Assembly: GCA_023614405.1 (NCBI GenBank)
Contig: JAJUPC010000035.1
Location: forward strand, 1,364,001 to 1,428,000
From: Avena insularis
Lineage: Eukaryota > Streptophyta > Magnoliopsida > Poales > Poaceae
Direction: 5' to 3'
DNA: 64,000 nt
In this document: one piece after another, positions 13,131 to 25,000 of the stretch
How the letters are laid out: each line of letters starts with the position of its first letter
Position numbering within the stretch: position 1 is the stretch's first letter
Made by a program: the position numbers and the translations under genes
Notes under the pieces: generated by a model
What the model was told of the DNA's origin: nothing
The model's input: only the letters and a program-made list of their open reading frames with translations
The model's database searches: none

Positions 13131-14230
13131 TTCTTTAAACATTAGTCCTTACCGGACCAATGATGCTGATTTCAGATATTGGATCTTATATTGTCTTGAA
13201 GACCGTGGGTGCATAATCTTGCAATCACAAAAGGCAAGTTCACACTTGCTCATGTACTTTGATTATTTTCTGTAAAGTATTTTGCAAATCCAGTGTTGTC
13301 ATCACCTGCATTTGAAAAAGGTCAGAAAACACTATTTTCATAATAATATGATTAAAGGTTATTTACTATGAGGTAATAACCTACTATAAAAGTTCCGGTG
13401 GTAAAGGAACATATTATCTAGGACTTAACAACCAATGTCCCCAGTGATTCTTGCGCTGTATATAACGCGTTAACCATGAGATTTGGAATGGGACGGAGAA
13501 GTCAGTTGTATCCTTTTCCTCTCGTATGGAGGCAAGACGACCTTAACGTGACGTTGTGATTCCTTGTGCGGATCCAACATATGGGTGGGCACCCTTACGC
13601 CCCACACTTTTGGTGTCTAGATTATATATGAATGGTGTTTAGGGATATAATCCATTTAAATGGTATTCGTCTGGGCATCACCAGGTCATAGAGTCTTCGG
13701 GAACTCATTAGGGTTTTTATCTTGCCCGAAAGGGGGCTTAACGGAGGTGAGCCGACCCCGAAGGATCGTGCAGACATATGAGGTCATGGAGAGGGCAGTG
13801 ATTGGCTTGGATCTTAGTCTAGGCCTCATACCAAGGAAGTATGAACGGGTTGGCCGCTCGGATGTGCAACAAAGCTAAGATCTCGCATGGGTAAAGTAAC
13901 ACACCTCTGCAGAGTGTAAGAACTGTAACTTGTTACTTCCTGTTCCGGGAAGGAACTGCAAACGCTGCGGGAAAGGAACTCTATGAAAGTTCTAGTAAAC
14001 CCGTGAAGGCTGACGGATATAGCTTTTTAAAATAAAAGCAACCTTTGAAGAAATGTTTACAAAAACATGCATTGCCTATGACCTATGGTCTGTGGCTGTA
14101 GATATAGTGCATCAAACACTATTTTCTAGTGAATTTGCTGAGTACGCTCGTACTCAACGTATCTTCTTAACCCTTGCTAGATTCTGAAGCCATTAAGACG
14201 ACGTCTACATCAAGTTATGCTCCAGGAATC
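13131..14230 (+). repeat. Retrotransposon-derived segment, repeat copy 2
   Basis: This is the diverged direct copy of 6840-7770, offset by about 6.3 kb. The order of landmarks is the same: CTTACCGG at the head, a CTTGCAATCA phrase, AACGCGTTAACCATGAGA, ATTTGGAATGGGACGGAGA, TTCCGGGAAGGA, and a GCATCAAACAC tail. The 72-codon ORF at 13660-13878 lies in it but is not shared as protein, so it is not a gene. Divergence judged by eye is high, implying an old duplication or two independent family members. Confidence 0.5.
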
Positions 14231-14548
14231 ATCATCAAAAGTTAAAGCTTTTCAATGAAGTCAAGAAGGTCAACATATACACCAACTCAAGTAAAGACGA
14301 AGTTACTTATTAGATAGAAATATAATTTCTAGCCATAGAATCTATTTCTGTAGTGTATTGCGATAGCAGCAATGCCAGACCATTAGTTAAAATACTAGTC
14401 TTAATAGTATGATAGTTTTTGAGTTATTTATTTCTGATTCTTCTTTGTAAGAAGTTTCTTTTTGTCTCTTTAACCTAGAGTGTTCTCTGGATATTCTGTA
14501 AAGAGTTGAGTTGTAACCTATAGTCATGTCTTGGACCTGCTGTGTTTC

Positions 14549-14861
14549 TGTTGTACCATTCTGAGGGATGTAATAATAGTGAACGGTGTTTTATTGATGT
14601 TATGTCAACGACTATAGTGTACTACATCATGCAGTGGTATGCTGGGTCAACGCAACTACGAGATCAGATATGGAGTGGACTGCAACGAGTCAGATTAGTT
14701 GTCTTAGTTATTAGGAACCAATTGAGCCGAGCAGCATAAACCATATATAATAAGTTGTTGAGCTCAATTCGGAGTTGAAGTTGCATCTTTAAAACTTTCA
14801 CTGAAACAGTTTATATTTGGTTTGTAAGTTGAATCTTTTGAAGTCTCGAACTTCTGGTATT

Positions 14862-14900
<39 letters not shown>

Positions 14901-15045
14901 TGTGTATGTTTATAATTTGGAACCGCAATGTTTCTGTTATACCACTCTAAGGGATGTGATATTTACAAAACTGTATTTTGTAAATGTCATGTCAACAACT
15001 ATAGTATACTATACATGCAGTGATATGCTGGGTCACCACATCACC
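14549..15045 (+). repeat. Direct duplication of a ~110-bp LTR-end-like motif
   Basis: The block starting GTTTCTGTTGTACCATTCTG (14546-14660) recurs as GTTTCTGTTATACCACTCTA (14929-15040). Both copies end with a GCAGTGGTATGCTGGGTCA-like phrase. The copies are about 380 bp apart. Such phrases are common at the 3' ends of grass Gypsy LTRs, so this may mark the end of the LTR-like unit. No coding potential was seen. Confidence 0.5.
14863..14899. repeat. (AAT)n microsatellite
   Basis: About twelve uninterrupted AAT/TAA triplets lie between the two copies of the LTR-end-like duplication. Confidence 0.95.
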
Positions 15046-15655
15046 CATGCTTGTACGATGTCAGAAAAAAGTTAGCCATGCCTGTTTTACAACATTAGAA
15101 AAAGGGAACCGTGCCCGTGGCACACTAGAAAAAAAAAGAACCGTGCTCATGTCAGATTAACAACACGAGTGCTCAGACCCATCTGCCCACACCACCCGCA
15201 CCAAAACTACTCGAGGAGAAGAAAGGGGAAATCCACACCGGTCCGGTCGTCTTCCTCCTAGCCGCCCCGTCCCTTTTCCGGAACGAGATCCTCTAACATA
15301 TCATGGAAAACTATAGAGGGACGTTGGTATTTGTAGTCTATCGGATTTGCATCCTACGACAACATGTAAAATATCCTGAAAACACACTCGTGAGTCAGCC
15401 CAAAGCCTATGTTAACGAACGAGAGAAGGAAACCTGTGCTCCGTCTTAGGAAATAAACCCAACATTCAGTTCAGTTCAGAAACAATATTCAGCTCAGTTT
15501 GGATCAAATTTCTGCACATGTAGTTATGTACTATTCGATTTGCACATGGACAAACTTTATTTGAACAATCGTTGAACACTCGTTTTCGTTTATTTATACC
15601 ATTCAAGCAAACATTTTTTTTTTCAATTTGTTTAGTTCTATATATATGAAAATAA
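15046..15655. other. Intergenic DNA, nothing recognised
   Basis: Mixed-composition sequence with short A-runs. No ORF above 60 codons, no terminal repeat and no known element was seen. Confidence 0.4.
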
Positions 15656-16330
15656 GAACTAGAGTTAATACATCACTACAGGATCGAGCGGCAGGCCAAC
15701 GACGAGAAGCTACATCGATGATCAGATGTCGGGATTGTCCGCCTAACTCTAGGAACGCCCACGGTCAGGCAAAAGCCGCTGGCGTATCGTCTACTAGGGC
15801 CGAGGGTTGCTGTCGGCGTACGAAAACCGTTGGCGCACCTTTTTTATTTTTCTTAGACAAATGCTAAAGCCATCGGCGTAGCACCGCCGCACCATCAACG
15901 CCATCCATCACGTGCCTCACACCGAGGGTCGAGAATCGAGATACGTCGACGGCCGACTCGCACCGTTGGCCTGGAAGACGCGACGGCCTGGGCTACACCG
16001 ATACAACCTAACTAGACGACCAGATGTAGGCTGACAGTATTTCGAGATGCGCCGATGGGAAAAGCCGCTCTGGGTGGATTTCCTCCAGTGGAAACACACG
16101 ACGCGCGGCGACGGAGCACCTTCCGGGGAGATTTCAACCCGGAGGTGCACTGCCGCACATGCCCCCGTCGCCGCCACCGCATATGTTGGACATGTCTTCC
16201 GTCGTAGATGCCTCCACCACCACCACACCAGCTGGCGCCATCGCCGCCACCGCACCCAGAATGGTCGTGGCCACAATCGAAGTTTATCGACCTCGCCAAG
16301 AGGAGAACAACCAGTAGGCCACCACCGATG
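15656..16330. repeat. GC-rich repeat, possibly a degraded CACTA-transposon end
   Basis: CACTACAGGA at 15673 is followed by variants of a GCCG(A/T)CGGC-like phrase (near 15775, 15827, 15869 and 15950). Subterminal repeats of that kind are known from grass CACTA transposons. No opposite terminus and no transposase are seen. The ORFs on both strands at 15917-16379 are GC-rich chance frames. The call is weak. Confidence 0.25.
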
Positions 16331-19150
16331 TGGTGGTAGTTTAATTTTAGATGCTTTTTTTTCAAGTTTTTTTATTTGAAGCTATTTTTATGAATGAAAT
16401 TTTGTATGAATGAAATTTTAAGAAAAAAATTCTTCTCGGTTGGGCGTACCCACGAACAGAGGAGGATAAACTGTCCGAAACACGTTTTAAATAGACAAAA
16501 CGGACACATTTCGTGTCCTATTTAGGACAACACCGTTGGGATGCCCTTATAGACAGTAGGTTTTTTTTTCTTCACGAGACTAGTAAAAGTGCATGCGCAA
16601 TGCGCGTCTCCTCCATAGACAATGCGGCCCTTCACGACTACGATATTCTCATAATTCAAATTTAAAATGACGAACGAAGTTAAATTATATGTGCATTTTC
16701 CATTACAGTAATGGTGGATTTTATAATAGCTAATTTTTTTCGCATTTTAGTCTTATTTCTCATTTTGTTCCTTGGACAGTGCAACCCTAAGAATTGCTCC
16801 ATTCACCCTAGTTATTTGCTTGCAAAAGGAGGGTCCCCCTTCAAGGCCTCATGGGTCATAGAGATATTTGAAATGCTCAACATTCTCTCCCAGGTCGGTT
16901 CTAAATGCAAATTGTTAACTCATATGTTTGATATCACGGTTAGTGACCGATCATACAACTTTGAACCCCATAAGATCAACAATGACATAGTAGTAACCAA
17001 TAAACACATTTAGCATTCCCTAACTTGAAGGTTGCAAAATCGGAACCATTTGCTGGCCTTTTGGCAAATAAAAGACACAATAAATTTACCCAAACCCATT
17101 TTATCAACCCATTTGCTACTATAAGTATTTTTTTAGTCTAAATAGAGAAAACCGTATAGAGGCCAAATGGCCTAGAGAAAAGAAGAAAAAAGTAGAGCAT
17201 AACCTGAAGATGCATATGTTAGGTAAAGTTTATACAACAGATGAAACTAACAGTAACAATATAGATACAATCCTTATTGGTTTTCTTTTCGGCATGTATT
17301 TCTTCGCTTTCATCTTGCCTCACACTGAAAAATGCTCCTCGATTTCCTGATGGTCTCCTCCGAATCTCATTCACCACAAAAGGCTAACTTGCATCCTTTT
17401 GTTTAATGACCTTCTTGCAAAGAAATTGGATTTGGACATGTGGTGAGAAATTTATTATTGTAATAAAGAAAAGATGAACGAAAGCTACAGAAAATTAATA
17501 TTACATATCAGGTGAAGTGAAAGAATTGACTCAAAATTCATTTTCGAATTCATCCCCGACATCTCGCACTTACTGGGTGTTATCATCCCCTCCTTCGTGC
17601 AATAGAAGACCAAGCCGCCGAACAGATGCACCGAGAAAATTACTGGCGAATCATCTCAAACTAAATGAACCTAAGAAGGTGTTAGGCACGAATTTGTGTA
17701 ATCTCACTTGTTCAGTATATGTTGTCTACCGAGGTTCTGGCCTTGACAGCGTCGGTGCTAAAAATTCGCAGACCCTTCTAGATAAACAAATTATCAAAAG
17801 AAGATAAATTTGAATAAAAAATCAAACATTAGTGACCATTGAATATAACAGGCAAGTAAGCGCCCTCTTGCAGACAGTGAGAAAGAACAATTAAGTGCAA
17901 ACCCTTTGTTTTTGGACCGACAATACTCTTAGTTTTTATCTAAAAGAACATTGTTCATACTCTTACGATACATGTACATCTATGCAAAATCACTGATATT
18001 GTTTCCTACTTTATGGTTTCAAAGGATGTAAATTATTTGCAAAGGAAATCCTTATTTTACAAGTAAAGCCTTCTCTAAGTGAGGAATCATCAAAAGCCTA
18101 GGATACATTGCCCAACGCCATGAAAAAAGCATGTTGCAGAAGAAGGAAAAGTGAACTTCCGGACAATATAGCTGGATAGATTATCAAGCTTTGATCTTAC
18201 CCTTGTGGAAGTGGTTGATTGTGAGCTCCGGCATGCAGCTGCATACGGTGCATGTACAGTTTATGCATCCTAGACTTCTCCTCGCGGACCTCGCCCGCCC
18301 GCCTCCGCGGTTCTTCATAGCGAGGATGACTGCAACTTCTTTCTCTCCTCTTCCTTGTTTTGCTGGGTTTTTTATGAACGTGACTTCAGAAATCAAGCCA
18401 ATTTTGGTGGCGTTGTATCATTAAATTGATGGGTTAGTTATAAGAATAGAAAAAATGGAATCTAGGATGTCATTTTAGTTGGGGTGAGTGACAAATGATG
18501 AATTAACCTTTCCAAAAGTGTCCATGCCATGAGAGCGCTGCTGCTCGAGTCCCCGATTTATCCACTCGGTGGGCTCACATACGATGTCCATGGCCTGATC
18601 TTCTTCAGACTACCCTCGATAGGATGTGGTAAGGAGTCTGGTTGGCACCGAATTGGAGGAGAGATTAATTGGGTGGGAAGTGGCAGCGGCAAGATTGGAG
18701 ACACCTCGACGGGGATCGGTCATGGCAGCGGGATTGGACGGGACGGTGCCAGCCGAGCAGTGGAAAATGGAAGGAGAGCGTCAGATCGATATGGTGACGG
18801 GATTGATTCACGTGTGATTTGCATTAACACGGAACGATTTTGACTTGATATGCTAGTTGTAGGGTTAAAATCAGTCTCTTTTTTTAATGTGTGATTGCAG
18901 GGGCCGCGAGTCAAGATTAGTTTTCTTTTTTCAGGTCTCGTGTGATTTTGCAAGCGTCGCGGACGTGGGGTGGGATAAGTAGAGTCCGTTGAAATTAATT
19001 ACTATGTGCACCAAAGAAAAAAATTAGGCTAACGTAGTGTGGCTTTAGTAGGTCCGCTTATGTTTTGTGGGGGTATATTTAGCAAAATTTATGTTTGCTT
19101 TTTTATAAGTAGTATATATATAGATATAGATATAGATGGAGCATAGTTTT
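16331..19150. other. Intergenic DNA with possible DNA-transposon ends, no gene recognised
   Basis: ACTAGTAAAAGTGCATGCGC at 16577 resembles the AGTAAAAGTGCCCGTGCG phrase common at one end of grass DNA transposons. A run ending TAGATATAGATATAGATGG near 19120-19139 resembles the opposite end. Between them are AT-rich DNA and a moderately GC-rich patch (18180-18960). ORFs of 96 codons (17517-17807) and 104 codons (18529-18843) have no recognisable domain. A captured gene fragment is possible but cannot be shown by reading. Confidence 0.25.
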
Positions 19151-19911
19151 TCTTCTCTATTCTTGAAGTGGGGTTGGGACCGCGTGTGTTTTGAGGGGAT
19201 TTGACCTGCTGCCGTTGGATGCAAACAGATGGACTACAAACACCAACATCCTTCTGCAGTTTTTCATGAGTATGTCAGACGATCTCGTGTTCTCCCCCCT
19301 CCCGTTCACTGGCCGAGCAGCCGCCTCCCTGCCGCCACCCCTCGTTCCAGCCTCCGGCAGACCCACTTCCCTCGCCGCCAACCAGATCTCGACCGTGTCG
19401 CCCTGGGCCCGTGCCTCCATGGCGCCTCCTCCCGTGCTTCTTTCGGCTGCGATCCGTCATCCAGCCACCGCTCCAAGTATGAAGTATCTACGCGGCACCC
19501 GGTGACCCCCGCCGCCATGCCGTGCTATCTGTAGACCGTCCACAGGGAAGATAGCTCACGTCGGCTGGCGCGTGCGGCCAAATGAATTACCGCCGACGTG
19601 GATCCCATTCGCCATTGCGGTTCCCGGCCGCCAGCATGGCTCCAGGCTGCTAGCGTGGCTCCCTCGGAGCTGTCGTCGTCCACATCCCTGGAGCTCCAGA
19701 CAAGCGGGCAGTGTCTCCCGCGCGGTGGAGGGGCACGGGCACAGGGCACGGGCGTGCTTTTTTTTGCTTACAGTATTTTTTTTGTTGATGATTGGTCCGG
19801 GCTCCACCGCTGCAGACACCACTGCTGTTTTTGTTGACATACAAACCGAAGACGGCCTTAGTGGTGTTAAGTCGAATCTAAATCCACCCCTCAAAAAAAA
19901 GTCGAATCTAA
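19151..19911. other. GC-rich intergenic DNA, no gene recognised
   Basis: ORFs of up to 191 codons occur here on both strands, all of the Pro/Arg/Ser/Ala-rich type produced by GC-rich DNA, and no domain could be read. GTCGAATCTAA occurs twice (19871-19881 and 19901-19911), the second copy directly abutting the Harbinger left end. Confidence 0.35.
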
Positions 19912-22020
19912 GAGCATCTCGACTCGCCGATCCGGACGCCAAAATTCGGCCCGGAGCCGAAAATCGGCTCAGTCGCGTACCCAGGGACCTGTTTTCGTCC
20001 GGATTTCGGCGTGTTTTGGTCCGGCCTACCCAGGCCGAACCTAGGTTCCCGGGTACGCCCTGGGGACGCCGAAAGCCGCAAAAAAGGGCGTGAGCCAGCT
20101 TTGTCGGCGAGACATTCCCATTCCCACCCACTCCGCTCGTCCAGACTGCCGCGAAGAGCTCCCAGCGCCCCCTGTCGCCATGACTTCGCCGGCGGAGCTC
20201 CTGCGCGCCGAGACATGCCCACGCCTCTAGCTATAGCTCGTCGTAGTTGCCGCCCAACACCGCTTCGCCGACCTAGCCTACATTTCGCCTCGCCGCTCCG
20301 TGCTCCCACCACCACGCCTGCCAAGTGTTCGACATTTGGCCGGATTCGGCCATGGACTCCGACGGCGACAAGATACTATCCACTGACTCCGACGAGGACG
20401 AGATACTCGCCATGGATTCCGACGACGAGGAGTTGCTTGTCGTACTCCTGGAGGAGGAGAGCGTCGAGGTCGTCGAAGGTGAAGAGCACTTGCAGATCCT
20501 CGCATCGCTCGCCCAGCTGCACATGCAGATGGCGAAGCCGAAGCGCGGTGGTTCGGCGCTAGGTCGCATGAAGTGCAAGACAAGACAAAGAATAGAGGTC
20601 TACTGCATGTTGTACGCCGACTACTTCGCCGACCAGCCACTCCATGGAGAAGACGTGTTTCGCCGCCGTTTCAGGATGAGACGAAAGCTCTTCCTCAAGA
20701 TCGTGCATGCCATTCGGGAGTTCGGACCCATATTTCCTTTGCAAGAAGGACTGCACCGGTTTGGTTGGGTTTTCCTCGCTTCAGAAGTGCACCATGGCGA
20801 TGAGGTTGCTTGCATATGGAGCGCCGGCTAACAGTGTCGATGACTATCTCCGCATCGCCGAGTCCACCGCCCTTAATTGCTTGTACAGGTTCTGCAGGAC
20901 AGTGATTGCAGTGTTCGGGGAAGAGTACTTGAGATCACCCACTGCTGAAGACACTGCTCATATCCTCGCAGTCAATGAAAGTAGAGGATTTCCCGGTATG
21001 CTTGGAAGTATAGATTGCATGCATTGGGAGTGGAAGAACTGCCCATTTGAATGGCAAGGAATGTACAAAGACCACAAATGAGGATGCACTGTGATATTTG
21101 AGGCAGTTTCTACACACGATCTTTGGATCTGGCACTCCTTCTTTGGCATGGCAGGATCGAACAACGACATCAACGTCCTCAACTCCTCAACTGTCTTTTC
21201 CAAGCTTGTTAAGGGTCATGCTCCCCTTGTGGAATTTAAGATCAGTGGACACCACTACAATAAGGGATACTATCTAGCAGATGGCATCTATCCAAGATGG
21301 CCAACATTTGTGAAGACTATCTCAAGCCCAATGCTCCCCAAACATTCTCACTTTGCCAAGGAACATGAAGCTTGCAGGAAGGACGTGGAGCGGGCATTTG
21401 GTGTGCTCCAGTAGAGGTTTGCAGTTGTCCGGTTTCTTGCTATGACCTGGTCGAAAGATCAGATGTGGGAAGTGATGAACTGTTGTGTGACCTTGCACAA
21501 CATGATCATTGAGGATGGGAGGAAAGATCCAGTGAGTTTGCTCGAGGAGGACGAGCCATACTACAGATATGGTTCTCTTGCCGAGCCTGATCATCAGGTG
21601 CCTCCAACATGGGTTGCATTTATCGCAATGCGTCAGGAGATCCGAGATCCGGCGATGCATCAACAGCTGCAGGGTGATCTTGTTAAACCTATGGATACGC
21701 AGGGGCAACACGTCGTAGATGCCCAGCGTGAACTAGGCCGAACTTGGGCCGAAATATGTTGTATTTTCACTTCTGGCCGAACTATGTTTACATTTACGCC
21801 GAACTCTGTTTAAAATCTCGTCGAACTTTGGTCTTAAAGTGTTCTCTATTCATTGTATGACGAACTATGCCGAAATCTGGACGAATTTGAACAAAAAACG
21901 GACGACCCGAACTCGGTCTGGATACGCGAGCGAGAAAGTAAACGTATTTAGACCAAAAACTTGCGCCATCATACCAAAGTTTGGTTCAGATTTCGGCATG
22001 GTTTCCAAGTAGTGAGATAG
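19912..22020 (+). mobile_element. PIF/Harbinger DNA transposon, degraded
   Basis: The left end GAGCATCTCGACTCGCC, preceded by TAA, fits the usual GAGCATCTCC-type terminus and 3-bp TAA/TTA target site of grass Harbinger elements. A broken PIF-type transposase occupies 20325-21813. The right end is poor: only a degenerate match (TTTCGGCATGG...GTGAGATAGC) was found near 21995-22022, so the right border is approximate. No separate Myb-like ORF1 was seen. The element ends only about 80 bp upstream of the start codon of the galactosyltransferase gene and so occupies its proximal promoter. Confidence 0.7.
20325..21813 (+). pseudogene. PIF/Harbinger-type transposase (HARBI1-like), broken
   Basis: This would be the DDE nuclease that cuts and joins Harbinger ends. 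The frame starts with an acidic Asp/Glu-rich N-terminus (20325-20480), followed by a region with [18 protein letters not shown]. The catalytic core keeps the first Asp in [10 protein letters not shown] (about 21013), the second in GSNNDINVLN (about 21170) and the Glu in DVERAFGVLQ (about 21390). [14 protein letters not shown] and VTLHNMIIEDGR are further family motifs. Three breaks disable it: a frame change at about 20724, consistent with one extra G in GG, a TGA at 21079-21081, and a TAG at 21412-21414. Apart from these the frame is continuous, so the inactivation looks moderately recent. Family call is confident from the motifs. Confidence 0.85.
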
Positions 22021-22097
22021 CCCGGATCCGCTCCTGCCCAGCCGGGCTCAAGAGCCCGTGAGCAGTTCTCCTCTGACCTGGTGGACTCCTCGCTCCG
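22021..22097 (+). promoter_or_regulatory. 5' leader and remaining proximal promoter of the galactosyltransferase gene
   Basis: Only about 77 bp of GC-rich non-transposon DNA separate the probable Harbinger right end from the ATG at 22098. No TATA box is visible in it. A small inverted repeat, GGGCTC-AA-GAGCCC, lies at 22044-22057. Either transcription starts inside the transposon or the gene uses a TATA-less start in this leader. Confidence 0.4.
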
Positions 22098-25000
22098 ATG
22101 AGGAAGTGTTCCGGCTTGATCTTCATCATCTCCCTCGCCTCTCTGCTCTTCCTCCTTTCGCCGTCTCCCTTCACCGCCCATCAATCCGCCACCCGGGCTG
22201 CTGGCCCAGTCGCCCAACTCCTCCCCTCCCTTCCGGGACTCGCGAGCCTTTACCCAACCCCCACCAACTCCACCGCACACCTCTCCTGGCGCCTCCTCCG
22301 CCCCATCCTTTCACGCTCTGATGCGATCCCTGGCACTGCCGCGGGCGTCCTCGAGGCCGCCGCCGCCTGGCGCAACCTCACTGTCGCCGTTGCGGCGGCG
22401 GAAGCATCTCGCAGCAATCAGGAGACCCTCGACGCGAACTGCCGGGCGTCCGTGGACGGGGAGTTGCGCACTCACGGGGTTAGGATCCCGTGCGGACTCG
22501 CAGAGGGCGCCGCGGTGACGGTGGTGGGGGTGCCCAGGCAAGGAGCGGCCGGATTCCGGGTGGAGATGGTGGGAGGAGGCGGCGAGGTGGTGGCGTGCTT
22601 CAATGTGAGCCTGGGGGCTGCTGGGACGGTGGTGGAGCAGAGTTCTTGGACGCCTGTGGACGGCTGGGGCCGGTGGGAGCGGTGCCCGCCGCTTGGTGAC
22701 ATCGGCAGCAATAGCAGCTGGCAACTAAGGTGATACTTATTGTCAGTGTTGCTGGGATCTGCAAGTTAGAACCCTTGAGACACGCCCTTACCTATTAATT
22801 ATCAAGCTGCCTCTTGATGGCGTCTAGAGAGTCATCAGGATGTGTTGACAGTGTTGGTGTTTGATCTAGGAACTAGGAATAGCCCTGGTGCCATGGTTGA
22901 GAACTTGAGATAGCTCTTAATGAACAAGGAGCCTAAGCTAAATGGGTCTTAACATAGGGATGATCGAATGCATATGGATATTGTACCATGTGGCCTTGTG
23001 TCTGATCATAAAGTTGCTGTGGCTTTGCAGCCAACCCAATTAGGCTGTTATCAATATTAAACACTGTACATTCTGTACTATTCTTGAATAATGTTGTTAG
23101 CAGATGATTAAGCTCAGGTTGTTGTTGAATAATACCTAAAAGACTGGTGTATTACATCAATGCATACTAGTAGTGATTAGACTTTGACGGAGTATGCAAG
23201 ATGATAATGCAGTATTTCTCTTATGGCATCATCCGGCAGTATCGGGCACCACTTTTTGTATGAATAACTGCATTTAGGATCACTGGGTTGAAACATTGTT
23301 TAGATGATCATAGTACAGTACATAAGAATGCTAGCAATGAGAGAAACTAACAACAGGGTGTCATTGCATCCTTTGCACAGTAGGTTGATTACATGCCACG
23401 TTGTGTCCTCAGCAAATTTATCCCGGACAGTCTCTAACGGTGGTTGGCTGTCATGTGAACAGCCAGTAGGTCACAATATTCTGCTGCCAGCCTCTAAATG
23501 GACGGATTTTCCAAAGAAATGTGCAAATCTTTGACATTGTAAACCCTACTTCTAGTAGTCCTTTAAAAGGGACATTTTCCTTCTTTCTTACAGAATGAAG
23601 GATGATCTCAGAACCCTGGATCCCCCTCCCATATAATTTTCTCTTTAATAAATTTGTACTGTCGGGGCCTCCCCCACGATTTTCAATTGAAAAAATGGAG
23701 GGATCTGACAATTTTACGTTTATTGAAAAGTTGGTACCAGGCTACCAGCGAACACTCTATTTTGTTTCCGTGTTGGGGTTTTAGCTATTGATGGTGGTTG
23801 TTGGGTATTTCTATATCTGAGAATTTCTGTAAAAACAATATGCTACTTCCCCTTAGAGTTTTGATGCGCTATTTGAGTAGTTGCAGTGCTGATCACCGAT
23901 TACCAAAAGGCGCAGTTATCATGTGATGCACAATTTATGTTCTGGTTTTGTTCTAGCACCTTTTATGGCTCTATGATGTGTCTATGGTGTCTCTTTTTTT
24001 GGCTTCCTTATGTTTCTGTTGGGTTTCATGTCAAGCCCAACTTGCTTGGGAAAAAGGATTTGATGTTGTTGTAAGTATATGAATTACGAAATGTTTCAAT
24101 TGTTCGTATAGTTTCTGGTGGTTATAATAACACAAATTTTCTTTTGCTGTGAGTTTGATCAGTCTGATCGATGGCCTTGTTCGTTGCAATCAGCAAGTGG
24201 GTACAAATGTCATCCAGGGGAGTAATAATATCACACAGAATATTACTGCGAACAAGCCTGAAGATGAGCAGAAACCAAAAGGACGTGCACACTTTAGTGG
24301 CAGCTTCTCAATTGTCGAAGGAGAGCCCTTTACAGCAACAATGTGGGCTGGTGCTGAAGGGTTCCACATGACAGTAAATGGGAGGCATGAGACATCTTTT
24401 ACATACAGAGAGGTGAGCTTGCGCTAAGTGCTAAGAACGCATTCATAAATGTTTGTGAGTATTCGATAATTATGAAACTGTTGGGTTTTTTATAGAGGTT
24501 GGAGCCATGGTCAGTAGCAGAAGTCAAGGTCTCTGGGGATTTGGAGCTTCTATCAATCTTGGCAAATGGATTGCCAGTTTCAGAAGATGTAGACATGGCA
24601 AGTGTTGAGCTTCTAAAGGCCCCACCTCTTCCAAAGAAGCGGATTTTTCTTCTTGTTGGTGTTTTCTCTACTGGAAATAACTTCAAGCGTCGGATGGCTT
24701 TGAGGCGAACATGGATGCAATATGAGTCTGTCCGCTCAGGCGAAGTAGCTGTGCGATTTTTCACTGGCCTTGTAAGCTTACTTCATCCGCCTTCAGTGCA
24801 GTTACAATGTTTCATGTTCTTTCTTTCACATCAATGTTTCTGCTCAGTTATGACTGCTTATTAGATTGAGTTCCACTTATTTCTTGCATCTTTGTTATCC
24901 AGATTGTTTTTCCAGTTTCTAGCAGCTATAATAATATCTATAGAGTAGGACATGAAATCAAACTCCATTCAAGAGGGCACCATACTGGGAGAGATGGACC

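Noticed and set aside
19556..20131. 191-codon minus-strand ORF
   Set aside because: It crosses the left end of the Harbinger element and overlaps ORFs in several frames; GC-rich chance frame.
22311..22724. 137-codon minus-strand ORF antisense to exon 1
   Set aside because: Shadow of the GC-rich first exon of the galactosyltransferase gene, which has clear family motifs on the plus strand.
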